Shown piece after piece: positions 27,326 to 36,651 of a DNA stretch of 64,000 nt. How positions within the stretch are numbered: position 1 is the first letter of the stretch; each line of letters starts with the position of its first letter. The DNA is from Gracilaria domingensis (Eukaryota > Rhodophyta > Florideophyceae > Gracilariales > Gracilariaceae): positions 372,001 to 436,000 of the forward strand of contig VCMS01000004.1 in the NCBI GenBank assembly GCA_022539475.1, given 5' to 3'. The notes under the pieces were generated by a model, which did not search any database, was not told the DNA's origin, and was given only the letters and a program-made list of their open reading frames with translations. A program made the translations under genes and the position numbers.

Positions 27326-30300
27326 TCAGGACTCAAAGAAAGAGTCCGATGCCACCACCTCGGGCATCTTTCCCCGACTTCCAGACCCATCTCCTTTTTG
27401 TTCGCCTCCCACGACTGCCTTCATATCTGAAGCACAACAACTTACAACTGCACGGCATGGTCGAATGACAATCTGCATGTACTCGTCCACATTTTCATAT
27501 GTCGATAACGGCAACCCTCGTCCATCGTTTGTGTACAGTCTTAAGCTTGGAACCCGGTGCCGACCACAGCGTAACGGGATCATTGTAGTACTTCCTTTAC
27601 CCGTGATCACATCTGAGATCATCATTTGGCCGCGGCGTCTCCCCACTACTAACCATACAGAGGGGTCAGCGTCTATTTCGTAGTGCAACGCAACCACTTC
27701 GTGCTTCTCATCCTCACCGCTGAAGCATCCAAAAATGCTCGAAACGGCAAACTTCAGCGTCATGAGCTTTCCGCTTTCGGCTTCAGAGCTGACACGTCTT
27801 TCTACTCTGTAGCGCTTTCTAAACACTCTGAGCGCGGCGAGAGAGATCTTCTGCTCAATGTAAGCGTCACCGTCCACCCCACTAACATTGAGATCAAGCC
27901 TCAAGGTTGCTGTCGTGGCAGACATTGGCAAACCCTGCGGAAGGATCGGCGGAGTCAACATCCCAGAGGGCGCGTCCTGCGATTCTTCTCCAGGAGTTGA
28001 CAGGTCAACAACGTCGCGGGCTTCCTTCAGTTCTAATGTCTCTTCCGTACTCAGAGTACCGTGAGAATTTTGCTCGACCTTATCCAGTTCATTACCAGCG
28101 AGGGAGGGGACAGTTTGCTCGTCATCCTTGCTCCTCTTATCCGCGAACTCAAGTCCTCCGGGTTTGACTTGGTCTTCCTTGACAGAACTATGTTCTCCAT
28201 CTGCTCCCCAGTCTCCAAAATCATCCTGACTTTCCGATATGTCAGGGGACTTGATTATTTTTCTCGATAGCCTCCTTCGCAAGAACCCTTTCCTGAGACT
28301 AAGATCCTCCACAGATCTTGGAGTTGTTTCAATACCATCATCTTGGACAACCACAAAATCGCGAACGAGTAAGTCAAAGGAGCAGACAAAGACTGAGCTC
28401 CCTCGCAGTACAGATGGAATGAGTTGTGACTGAAGACTTGGATCTTCCTGTCTTTGTTCTAGCCACTGAGGTGTGTCTAGCGAGACCTTTGTGATACAAG
28501 CTTCTTCGTCCCATCCCAGAAGACTTTGCACCGAGCAAAGCAAAGTCCCACCGTCTTCTAATGTGTTTTCGTTGTAACCAATAGCTTTCGATCCATCTTC
28601 TTCATAACATTCGCATCTCGTCTCTAAACGTGCGCTTATATCCAACATTGGAGCAAAAACCAGTGGCAGTTCACCCTGGCAGCTAAATTCTCTATGTCTT
28701 TGATCCCGACTCTCGCTGCAAATGTATGTTGCGAGCAGTACACACCGTCTCCCTCGCCCTCTCTCGCATTCTAGCTGCCCTTCGTCACAATCTTCATCGA
28801 CAAGTTGCTTCAGATCAAACCGCAACTGCAGCTCTTCGTTGGGTTCTAAAGCGTTTTGAATATCAATCTCAAGCACCTCGTTAGCGTCTTCTATTTTCCG
28901 ATGGCTTTCGACGACGATATCTCTTTGTAAACTCGATGAAGCAACTACCGCTTTGTCCGCAAACTGAACGAATAAAGACTTCGAATGCGACCGCCTTCTC
29001 GTGAACTCGTTAAGAGTGCAACTAAATTTTGAACTTTGTCGCACACCATTGACGCCCACTTTGACCTTCACCCCGAGATGTTGTAAAGCGTTGCCCAATA
29101 GAAAAAGCTTTGGAACATGTACAAACTCAAGCGACGCGCTTGGCAGTCTAGGTGCTGCAAAAAGGGGAGGATACTTCACTTCTCCTTCAATGACTTCAGA
29201 AATTGGTATCGTTATCGCAGTTTGCGAGGGGATATCGCCATTCTTCATTGTCACAATCGGTTGACTCTGTGTCTTGGACGCGGCTTGAACCAGCTTCAGA
29301 TTTCCGAGGAATAGTGAGATAAGCGTTACTTTGTAGCACCCAGCCCGGGGAACTTCATCGACCGACACTGAAATATCATTCACACCAGGGTGGAGTAGTA
29401 TATCTCCGGAACTTTTTAGTACAACAACGTCCGAAAGCTCAGGATTCCAGGAAGAAGACTCAGCATGAAATAATCCCCTCTCAGCAGCTGACAGAGACGG
29501 GTCCTCCGAGGCTTGCTTGTCGTATTCATCTTCTCGCGATCGCAGAGACGGCTTTCGTCCGTCTCGAATATCGACAGACCGACATTCCAGCATGACAATG
29601 TCAATGCCTATTGCGACAGGTATGTCAGATTTCACTCTGACTATTGCGGTTCCAGGATCACCTTCGTACCACTTCTTGCGGTTTGGGAGCACAGACACAT
29701 CAAATAACCTTTCGGCTTTGTACTTCATAACACGCGGGAGAAGAGCCGCGGCTCGTTTTGTTTCAGAAGCCCAGAAACCAAGCTGCTTCCGAGTTACTTC
29801 GATATCTTGAAATATTGGGCGATGGCTTATTACTCGAGACTCTCGATGTATGTAAAGAATAGATAGGCAACTAACAAGATATTCCTGTACTTTGTCGAGC
29901 GCCTTTTCGACCATTGCGAGTTCCACTCGCTGTCTTCTATGAAGATCGTCCCATCCGTTGTCATTCGTATACCTCGAACACTGGGCACTCAAAAGTGTTT
30001 CAGCTTCGGCGTAGTTTTTATTCTTTAGCCGAACGATGCCTGCATCGCCATCCAGCGCCGCAGCCCCTCTCGCTCTTCCACCCATTTCATAAAGACTCGC
30101 AGCTGCGTTAGCTATCTCCGAGTGAAGAATTTGCGCGTTTTCTGGACTAGAAAGAGCGCTTTGGAGCTTTAAACTTGACGTTGCCATGGCCTCTTCTGCA
30201 AGCTTTTCCAACTCTTTAGGACTCTTTTCCGAGCCCACTGAAGACAGGCAACCCGGCAGAACAACATGGGCAAGCCCTTGAAATGCCTTTAGCGCGTTGA

Positions 30301-31504
30301 CATGAAAACCGGCTACCAGTCGAGCAGTGTGTCTCTCTCGGGGAGTCGAAAGCTGAGCGGATAATGAGTGCTCTGCTTCTGTTACTGTAGGAATAGATGG
30401 AGCAAGGATTGAAGACAAGAGCCTGGACGTGACAAACACCCAGGTATCCCGGAAGACACCTGAAACATCTGGGTTACCCGTGAGGGCTTCTTCTGCGCAC
30501 CTCCTCGCTACGACAGTGATAAACTTTAGTCCGCGTTCAGCGATCTCCGAAAACTTGCGGTCATGAAGCAGTAAAGTCACTTGTCGGGCAAACAGATAAG
30601 TACGAATATCAAGTTCGGTGATGATTCCTTTCAGCATCATAGATCTGTAGTCTTTTGCGTCCGCGTTCGTGGACCCCATTGCAATATCAGCCGCTGGTTG
30701 GTCACAGAAACGAATGATTTCTACGATGTCAAGATCATTCATCGCTTTTTGGAGCTCATCGTACAGCTTGAGGCACAAGTCCCTCCTACCAAGATGAAGA
30801 AAGACGAAGACCAAACCTTCCTTCAGAACGAAAAACTTTGGGAAGGACCATGAAGCATTGGACCTACTCAGATACGATCGTGTTATCACGTCGTCATATG
30901 CCATAATTCGCGCATCCACTCCAGTCCGCAGAACCTCGCGCAGTTTCACAAGAAGCTCTTGGTGACCTTGTGAGTGATGAAGGTTGGTAATGGGCTTCGC
31001 AAGCTCCGGAGAAAACGCTGGAGACAATACCAGCAATCGCTCAGGGCCGCGAGAAACAAGGTTGATCTCAGTTCTTAATTTGTCCACAACTCGTTTATGT
31101 TTCGTAGCTTCCGTTTCCGTAGCAGCCAAAATGAAAAGATACTCGTAGCTCTTCTCTCTGCATCGATCCACAAAATCGCGAACACGACGCCAACTGTCTT
31201 CCTCAACGTGATTGAGTTCCGTGATGGAAGTTACATATACGAATGCATAGGGGTTTCCGAACCAAACGCATGGGTTTTCGCTGAGCTCCGGCAGAGTGTT
31301 AGAATTTGAGTTTGAGAGACGAAAAGAAACGCGGACTGAGGTAGAGGAGTCGCGAAGCATAGCTCCACGCGACCTCCATTTCCATTCCAGTCGCCCGAGT
31401 GGAATAGTCTGAGCTATTCTCAAAGATGACCATAGTTGGTGAGAATCGTTCACCCATACTGGCAAGCCGTCGGGAATAGAGGAGCCTGGTTTTTCATCCT
31501 GCAT
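27326..31504 (-). CDS. TRAPPC10: TRAPPII subunit TRAPPC10/Trs130
   Basis: 1392 aa in one exon from a clear ATG (31502-31504). The N-terminal half has the Trs130/TRAPPC10 pattern: W..L, PLGRLEWKWRSRG near the start, AFVYVTSITEL followed by VRDFVDRCREKSYEYLFIL, and the landmark SFPKFFVLKEGLVFVFLHLGR with KLYDEL. Middle helices and C-terminal beta-sandwich segments follow (YHINDISVSVDEVPRAG-like region, then VRIRPCR near the end). In yeast and plants this subunit makes TRAPPII an exchange factor for Rab11/Ypt31 at the late Golgi. An acidic linker lies around residues 1100-1200. It converges on the HHL1-like gene with 99 bp between stops. Confidence 0.85.
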   Translation of the reverse strand: MQDEKPGSSIPDGLPVWVNDSHQLWSSLRIAQTIPLGRLEWKWRSRGAMLRDSSTSVRVSFRLSNSNSNTLPELSENPCVWFGNPYAFVYVTSITELNHVEEDSWRRVRDFVDRCREKSYEYLFILAATETEATKHKRVVDKLRTEINLVSRGPERLLVLSPAFSPELAKPITNLHHSQGHQELLVKLREVLRTGVDARIMAYDDVITRSYLSRSNASWSFPKFFVLKEGLVFVFLHLGRRDLCLKLYDELQKAMNDLDIVEIIRFCDQPAADIAMGSTNADAKDYRSMMLKGIITELDIRTYLFARQVTLLLHDRKFSEIAERGLKFITVVARRCAEEALTGNPDVSGVFRDTWVFVTSRLLSSILAPSIPTVTEAEHSLSAQLSTPRERHTARLVAGFHVNALKAFQGLAHVVLPGCLSSVGSEKSPKELEKLAEEAMATSSLKLQSALSSPENAQILHSEIANAAASLYEMGGRARGAAALDGDAGIVRLKNKNYAEAETLLSAQCSRYTNDNGWDDLHRRQRVELAMVEKALDKVQEYLVSCLSILYIHRESRVISHRPIFQDIEVTRKQLGFWASETKRAAALLPRVMKYKAERLFDVSVLPNRKKWYEGDPGTAIVRVKSDIPVAIGIDIVMLECRSVDIRDGRKPSLRSREDEYDKQASEDPSLSAAERGLFHAESSSWNPELSDVVVLKSSGDILLHPGVNDISVSVDEVPRAGCYKVTLISLFLGNLKLVQAASKTQSQPIVTMKNGDIPSQTAITIPISEVIEGEVKYPPLFAAPRLPSASLEFVHVPKLFLLGNALQHLGVKVKVGVNGVRQSSKFSCTLNEFTRRRSHSKSLFVQFADKAVVASSSLQRDIVVESHRKIEDANEVLEIDIQNALEPNEELQLRFDLKQLVDEDCDEGQLECERGRGRRCVLLATYICSESRDQRHREFSCQGELPLVFAPMLDISARLETRCECYEEDGSKAIGYNENTLEDGGTLLCSVQSLLGWDEEACITKVSLDTPQWLEQRQEDPSLQSQLIPSVLRGSSVFVCSFDLLVRDFVVVQDDGIETTPRSVEDLSLRKGFLRRRLSRKIIKSPDISESQDDFGDWGADGEHSSVKEDQVKPGGLEFADKRSKDDEQTVPSLAGNELDKVEQNSHGTLSTEETLELKEARDVVDLSTPGEESQDAPSGMLTPPILPQGLPMSATTATLRLDLNVSGVDGDAYIEQKISLAALRVFRKRYRVERRVSSEAESGKLMTLKFAVSSIFGCFSGEDEKHEVVALHYEIDADPSVWLVVGRRRGQMMISDVITGKGSTTMIPLRCGRHRVPSLRLYTNDGRGLPLSTYENVDEYMQIVIRPCRAVVSCCASDMKAVVGGEQKGDGSGSRGKMPEVVASDSFFES

Positions 31505-31521
31505 GGCGCATCGTTTGCCCC

Positions 31522-31856
31522 AATGTTGTCCAACTGGATCTCTAGGCGCTTGAGAGCTGAGGAGTGTCGTTCCAGTGCCGTGTCAGAAGCTGTGCTCGTG
31601 GATATGCAGACAAGTTGTGGGTCTTGGCAGTTCACTGCTGGGGGGTGACATACAAAGGGCAGATGCAACACCAAATTTGCGCACAAAAGGAAAACGCCAA
31701 ATCCGCCTCTGCGCTGCAGTCCGTTGCGAAGTTCCGCAATGCGAATCGGTCATCTATGTGGGTCAACGCAACGTCTGCTTTGGGCACACAGTTCCCATGC
31801 AGAGCACGACAAACGGGCACTGGGTGGCAAAGTTAAGAGAGAAGGGCTCACCATAA
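31522..31856 (+). CDS. Possible small Cys/His-finger protein, exon structure unresolved
   Basis: A frame ending at 31856 encodes VRCEVPQCESVIYV followed by GQRNVCFGHT, giving C-x4-C-x11-C-x2-H. This spacing resembles the short WRKY19-like fingers that recur in oomycete and algal proteins. A basic RTKGKRQIR segment precedes it. The frame has no ATG. An ATG at 31522 opens another frame (MLSNWISRRLRAEECRSS) that stops at 31648, so a short intron near 31615-31660 would be needed to join them. I cannot fix the junction. It lies head-to-head with TRAPPC10. It may be a real small gene or chance. Confidence 0.3.
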
Positions 31857-32188
31857 GCAGCATCACAAGGCTTTCCGGGTGGCACTACCAGGAGACCGAA
31901 TATCAGAACCCGTCTGCGACCCTCTAACGCGCACAGAAATGAATTGAGAGAATGGAAACCGGTTTACTTTCAACTGTTTCTCATAACTAAGATAGGAAAA
32001 CTAAGAGGATGGCCAGACGCAAAGATTGCATCAGTTACAGAAAGAAGAGACCAGTTGTTCGCTCGCACGCGATAGAGTAGATACGACGACTTTGTGAGTG
32101 CACTGGAATGAACGCCTGCATTCATTCGCCAAGGCAACAGGTTAGTCCCTGCTGGCAACACGGGACAGACACAACCCCGAACCCAGTC
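31857..32188. other. Gap before RPABC4
   Basis: About 330 bp with no supportable gene. It probably holds the 3' flanks of the doubtful Cys/His gene and of RPABC4. Confidence 0.4.
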
Positions 32189-32404
32189 TTAGCGGGCTTC
32201 ATACTGAACGACCTTCTTGGTGCGAAGCTTCCACAGAATGCGGCTTCCGCACGAGTTGCATTTGACTTGGGCACCAGCAGCAAGGTCAATGATCTGTCCA
32301 CATCCCTGTGCAGCACATCGTGAGAGCAAAAAGGTTAGTTACCGTTCGACAATTTCATCTTTACCGCGTTGTAAGTATTCACGTACTCCGCAGCGGTAGT
32401 TCAT
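32189..32404 (-). CDS. RPB12: RPABC4/Rpb12, shared RNA polymerase subunit (one intron)
   Basis: Two exons, 32387-32404 (only six codons, MNYRCG) and 32189-32305, encode 44 aa. The 81-bp intron starts GTACGT and ends GCTGCACAG. The joined product has the full Rpb12 zinc ribbon: YRCGGCGQII, then KCNSCGSRILWKLRTKKV and the invariant end EAR. Rpb12 is common to RNA polymerases I, II and III and bridges the two largest subunits' anchors. The protein is shorter than animal (58 aa) or yeast (70 aa) forms because the N-terminal tail is missing. The Cys pattern and the C-terminus make the call firm despite the tiny first exon. Confidence 0.92.
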
Positions 32405-32879
32405 CTTGATAAGTCTTGATTAGCAGAATTTGTTTAGGTCGGACGAAGAAAACGCAGATGCTGGCGTCAAAAGCAACTTTTTCTCGCGTTTGATGGCGAA
32501 CGACAGAACGCAGGCGGGAGGGTGGCTCCCATGATGGCCTCTGAATCAGAGGCTCTGAGGATGAGTCGCGTTGTGCTTCGAAAGAAATGCAGCGACCAAT
32601 AACCTGGTTACAGCTTGCGTCCAGCTTCAGTTTGACTACACGTACAAACCTTGTAGCTTTTATACCAAAAGTTTGGGTCACCTCCCCGTGGCTATCAGAT
32701 TTTGATCTCCGTTTAGAGCCGATAGAAATGCAGCTGTGATGATCAGTGCGCCATCCCGGCCCATAGACGAAGCACTTGCATCAGCATTCTGTTATCCGTT
32801 CCTTCATCAACCGTCATAACAGAGCCCTGATTTCAAGTTCTTTGTTTTACCGAGGTGCGTTCATTTGTATTCGGTTCAG
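32405..32879. other. Divergent promoter, RPABC4 / plastid repeat protein
   Basis: A 475-bp head-to-head gap. Short frames only. No recognised element. Confidence 0.4.
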
Positions 32880-34082
32880 ATGGGCAAACATATGTCAATG
32901 GCTTTTGTTGCTCCACTGTATCGAGCGCTATTCGCTAATCACAGCACTTCTCTCAAACTTTCTACGCAACAGAAAAGAAGTGTTTGCAATCGCCAGAGAC
33001 CTGTCGCAACGATATCTATACCAGATGAAGCATCTCATGCTCCGAATATCGATTATGATGAGCTTGTCTCAGATGATACACATGTTGTACTAGACAGCTC
33101 TCAGATTGGCGCTGTTTTGGAAAAGCTCAAAGCGAATGGTCGTGATTCTGCTCTGGATTTAGACTGGGAAGATTTTCTGACTCTTGCTGAGGAAGAAGTT
33201 GATGAGCAATCAGATGAAGCTCAATTAGAGGAAACTCAATCAGAGGAAACTCAATCAGAGGAAACTCCATTAAAGGAAGCTCAATTAGAGGAAGTTCAAT
33301 CAGAAGAAGCTCAGTCAGAGGAAGCTCGATCAGAAGAAGCTCAATCAAAAGAAGCTCAACCAGAAGAAGCTCAACCAGAAGAAGCTCAATCGGAGGAAGC
33401 TCAGTCAGAGGAAGCCCGGTCCAGAGCTAAAGTAATAGAAGAAATAGAACGTGAAACCTCTGCAAACGGCCAGGTCTTGGGCAAAGGCACTATGAATTAC
33501 TTTACTAAGGAAAATGTCTCCTATATGCCGCGATGGCTTCGAGAAATGTACGACAATGGCTCTTACGAGGAGTTGGAAAAAGGTGCTGAGGAATTTTGTA
33601 ACAAGCAAAGACTGCATGATATTGTTGCTCGAAAGAAGGATCTAAATCCCGAAAATGTTGCGAAAGGGGATGGTATTGTGGACTGCTCTGTCGGAGATGT
33701 TGCCGATGATTATTCTGTTCCAGTCGAATTCGTGGTGGACGCTATGCTCGCGTATGGCGTGCCAGTTCCAATCACGCAATCCACAAGTGTGCGTAACAGC
33801 ATGACGACTGAAGAAATTCAAAAGCTGTTGAAGCTCATCACAAGTTTTGATGCAGTTGACTTGGCGGAAAGATACAGCGACGACAGTTTAGCAGAACTTG
33901 CGGATGCATACGACATTGATGTGAGCCGTTTTGTTGACGTATGTGAGAAAGAAGGCTTGTACCTTTGCCGTGGGGAACATACGCGGTTATCCTTGGTGAG
34001 GGAGAATCGAGTTTTAGATATACTGTTTAAGGGAGCAGATATGGGCCAACCTTACCCACCTCTGTTACAAGGTCTGGACTGA
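32880..34082 (+). CDS. Plastid-targeted protein with EEAQS repeats and two HTH-like segments
   Basis: First ATG 32880 (400 aa); ATG 32898 would start exactly at MAFVAPLYRALF. Either way the presequence is a textbook red-algal plastid transit peptide. Residues about 110-185 are some 14 copies of a five-residue unit like EEAQS, encoded by 15-bp repeats at 33214-33419. A conserved-looking block follows (YMPRWLREMYDNGSYEELE). Two related 35-residue segments come next: SVGDVADDYSVPVEFVVDAM and, about 80 residues later, SLAELADAYDIDVSRFVDVC, each ending in a beta-like turn. They look like duplicated helix-turn-helix units. I do not recognise the family; a nucleic-acid-binding role in the plastid is a guess. 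Confidence 0.7.
   Translation: MGKHMSMAFVAPLYRALFANHSTSLKLSTQQKRSVCNRQRPVATISIPDEASHAPNIDYDELVSDDTHVVLDSSQIGAVLEKLKANGRDSALDLDWEDFLTLAEEEVDEQSDEAQLEETQSEETQSEETPLKEAQLEEVQSEEAQSEEARSEEAQSKEAQPEEAQPEEAQSEEAQSEEARSRAKVIEEIERETSANGQVLGKGTMNYFTKENVSYMPRWLREMYDNGSYEELEKGAEEFCNKQRLHDIVARKKDLNPENVAKGDGIVDCSVGDVADDYSVPVEFVVDAMLAYGVPVPITQSTSVRNSMTTEEIQKLLKLITSFDAVDLAERYSDDSLAELADAYDIDVSRFVDVCEKEGLYLCRGEHTRLSLVRENRVLDILFKGADMGQPYPPLLQGLD
33214..33419 (+). repeat. 15-bp coding minisatellite (about 14 copies)
   Basis: The unit is close to GAAGCTCAATCAGAG, encoding E-E-A-Q-S with point variants (T for A, P or L for S). All variants keep the frame, as expected for an in-gene minisatellite that can change copy number without shifting the reading frame. 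Confidence 0.9.
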
Positions 34083-34306
34083 AGAACTATTGAAGACTCC
34101 CTTCATATATATTAACAAGATAAATTGCAAATCCAGATGAACGAAAGAACAGCAGGGGCGACGCAAATCTACTCGATTCTATGTCGAACTGTAAAAGCTT
34201 CCCCTCGTTGCCATCACGCGATGTATGTACATGCTCTCTGCGAATATCTTAAACACAGGACTAGTATAAATCCTGCTCACAGGCTTTCGTGCCTGCGAGT
34301 CATATG

Positions 34307-35362
34307 CTATGACACGGCATCCTCAAAACGACGACGTTTCTTTTTTAATCGTGCTGACGTCGAGAGTCCGTTCGAATGTTGCACTGATCGCTTCTCATCT
34401 TCGCACTTTAAGTCAAGGGCTACGCAATCATGAGTATGAGCTTCAGGAGAAGCTGGTCTTGAACTGCAGCCTTCTTTAGCTGTTTCTTCTTCAAAGCGCC
34501 TCTTCTTCATTTCATGCTTGGTTTGGCCCGCGGCTTTTTCTTCAAGCTTTACCGAAAAGTGTTCAAGAACAGTTGAGTTAGAAAAGTTCCTGTAGCAGGA
34601 CTTTTCGATAGGATGTTCATAAAGATCTTTTAGATACTTTGCAAGACGTTGACATTCTTCGGTGCTCGATCCAAGAACATGTTCCCACCCCTCAGGCAGA
34701 GTACCTTCACAATGTGAAGTTGCGAGAGAAATGCATGCACATGCTAGTACCTCCGGTGCTTCACGTACACAAATTTGATCAATAAGCAAATCATTCGCAT
34801 AGTCCCATGCTGCCTGTAACAAGGTATTAAATGGTCCGTGGCCTTCTGACCATCCTGGGGCTCCTGCTTTGTCACGGAGAGTATTGACAAATATTAAAAC
34901 GAAGTTGTGCGGAAGTTCCACTGCTAGGCGAAAGCCTAGTTCCTTGAGAACATGGCGCTCAGTCTCAATGAGAGCATTTTTCCAGTCATAGCCTTCAGCT
35001 CCGTAAAAATTAAGTGGACGACGGTAATTTCGTCCTTCAATGGCAACGGTTTCAACGCACACATTTTGACGGTCAACTAAACGATCGTAAAGTACATTAG
35101 CTACGTGCCGTAGCGATCGCGGTTCATCGGCAAGCTTCGCAGAGAGATTGACACATGCTCCAGCAGCCCATACAGTATTGTGCGCGATGAGCGAGACTTG
35201 GGTGTAAAAGCGATGCAGCAACATTTGAGAATTGGCGCAAACACGCTGAGACAGGGAAAGTGCAAGGCATGACTCACGAACAAAGTCTGAGGCGAAGGCC
35301 AATTGACGACGTTCTTCTTCGGGAGGTATACCGTCAAGGACGGATGGAGACGTGAAAGGCAT
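34307..35362 (-). CDS. Cyclin L-like cyclin
   Basis: 351 aa from the ATG at 35360-35362. The first cyclin fold aligns with cyclin L: FTSPSVLDGIP (compare TPSM.DGL), QMLLHRFY, VWAAGACVNLSAKLADEPR, RHVANVLYDR, then ERHVLKELGFRLAVELPHNF, LLQAAWDYANDLL and EVLACACISLA. Cyclin L partners CDK10/11-type kinases and acts in pre-mRNA splicing and transcription. The C-terminus has two copies of a KK(K)RRRFE motif instead of the long animal RS domain. Its ATG overlaps the stop of the upstream ycf20-like gene by one base (TGATG). Only eight residues precede the conserved block, so a missing 5' exon is possible but not required. Confidence 0.85.
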   Translation of the reverse strand: MPFTSPSVLDGIPPEEERRQLAFASDFVRESCLALSLSQRVCANSQMLLHRFYTQVSLIAHNTVWAAGACVNLSAKLADEPRSLRHVANVLYDRLVDRQNVCVETVAIEGRNYRRPLNFYGAEGYDWKNALIETERHVLKELGFRLAVELPHNFVLIFVNTLRDKAGAPGWSEGHGPFNTLLQAAWDYANDLLIDQICVREAPEVLACACISLATSHCEGTLPEGWEHVLGSSTEECQRLAKYLKDLYEHPIEKSCYRNFSNSTVLEHFSVKLEEKAAGQTKHEMKKRRFEEETAKEGCSSRPASPEAHTHDCVALDLKCEDEKRSVQHSNGLSTSARLKKKRRRFEDAVS

Positions 35363-35955
35363 CAAGTAGTAAGCTTGAGAGCATCAACAGTCATTCCATA
35401 TATGAGACCAATCTTAAATGCATTTATGATTTGCAAAATGCGGGATGGCCGTTCCGAAGTATAATAGTACTTGGTGAACGACTCGGTCCAAATAAGCAAA
35501 ACGGCAGCAGCCAGCGGATCCCAATCGGCAACAGAGCCGATAATCGTAGCTGCAGAAGTGGCAGAGAAGAATCCAAAGAGTATTGCAAGTGCCGCTGCCG
35601 AGATGAGATGGATTGGGTTAGACAAATACTTGTCAATGCTCGGGCTGAGATCGCGACGCAAATAGTTGAAAATGCTTGTGAGCTGACTCTCGCTATCAGC
35701 AAGATTGGGTGCCGGCTTTCCAGATAGCCCAAAAATGGTCGAGGAGGAAATGATATCTTCTGGGATAGCGTTGAGACGACTGAGCAAATCGTCTTCTCTT
35801 CGCCACGACTGTTTGGGATCTTCAGATGGCTCTTTGCTTTGGAGCGCAATAGGCGGCGCGTAACAGGGCGGACGGCAGATAGATGGCTTTGCGTTTTCAG
35901 GGAAAGATTTCCGGTGCGGAAAGACTGTGATGAAGCACACGGAGGGTGAATTCAT
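35362..35955 (-). CDS. ycf20: Ycf20-like (DUF565) plastid membrane protein
   Basis: The frame is open further upstream, but the first ATG is at 35953-35955 (197 aa, MNSPSVCFITVF). The first 70 residues look like a transit peptide. The DUF565/Ycf20 domain fills the C-terminal 90: a transmembrane helix around SAAALAILFGFFSATSAA, GSVADWDPLAAAVLLIW, ESFTKYYY and the signature NAFKIGLIYGMTVDALKL. In Chlamydomonas and Arabidopsis, Ycf20 proteins affect non-photochemical quenching. Many red-algal plastid genomes carry their own ycf20, so this nuclear copy is either a transferred gene or a paralogue. The stop overlaps the cyclin L start. Confidence 0.82.
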   Translation of the reverse strand: MNSPSVCFITVFPHRKSFPENAKPSICRPPCYAPPIALQSKEPSEDPKQSWRREDDLLSRLNAIPEDIISSSTIFGLSGKPAPNLADSESQLTSIFNYLRRDLSPSIDKYLSNPIHLISAAALAILFGFFSATSAATIIGSVADWDPLAAAVLLIWTESFTKYYYTSERPSRILQIINAFKIGLIYGMTVDALKLTT

Positions 35956-36651
35956 GACAAAAGAGGAGCTGTCGAAGAGAAGAATCCCGTCAAGTGTTGT
36001 CTTCGCTTCTTTCCATGCGAATGCATTGTTCTTCCTGGCTCCCGCGCAGAAAGTGGTCCGCACAGGACCGCGGACCGCGAAACGACATTGCAGTGAAGGA
36101 CGAGCTGTAAATCCTTTCGTTTTCGAATACCCGCAGAGAACTTTGCAGCCAGCCCAACTTGGACCGTGTCCAACTCGTCGCCGTGTCAAGACCTGCCCTG
36201 GCGTTGGTGTCGTCTGGTGTTACACCAGTGGTGTTGTTGCTCGACAGCTGCCGCAACGCGTCATAAACAGTGAAGGTCCGGAGCCGACGTCACCAGCTGC
36301 TACGTGTACTGTACATGCATCCCGATTGGCTGATGCGACGTATGGATACCGCAATACCAATTTGGCGCCAAATTGTTGTAGATGAGAAGAGAAACCAAGC
36401 CGTCGAACAGTGCTTTCTCCTCGACAGTTTTGCGGCGCAGCGTTCGCCCTTGGCAGTATCATTGCCTTCGCACCGCCCATTGCGACAGCATCTGCAAGTA
36501 TCAGTCTGCTTCTCACCGACACACACGAAACCATCTCCCTAGTCCAGGACGCAAAGAATGCCCAACATGAAATCGGTTGTCTCCGAGGACGAAATAACAC
36601 CAATGGTGCGCGAGATTCTGATAGGTAAAGACCTCAGCAGGAACCGGCAAA
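35956..36651. other. Divergent promoter, ycf20-cyclin L / HIRIP3-like
   Basis: About 700 bp between head-to-head transcription units. It contains the 18-bp E2F-type palindrome at 36358-36375. Short frames on both strands have no family features. Confidence 0.5.
36358..36375. promoter_or_regulatory. 18-bp perfect palindrome containing an E2F site
   Basis: CAATTTGGCGCCAAATTG reads the same on both strands and centres on TTTGGCGCCAAA, which satisfies the E2F consensus in both directions. It lies 277 bp upstream of the histone-chaperone ATG and about 400 bp upstream of ycf20. Confidence 0.6.

Noticed and set aside
33214-33419. 15-bp repeats as a CRISPR-like array
   Set aside because: No spacers; the units are contiguous and keep a reading frame, so this is a coding minisatellite.
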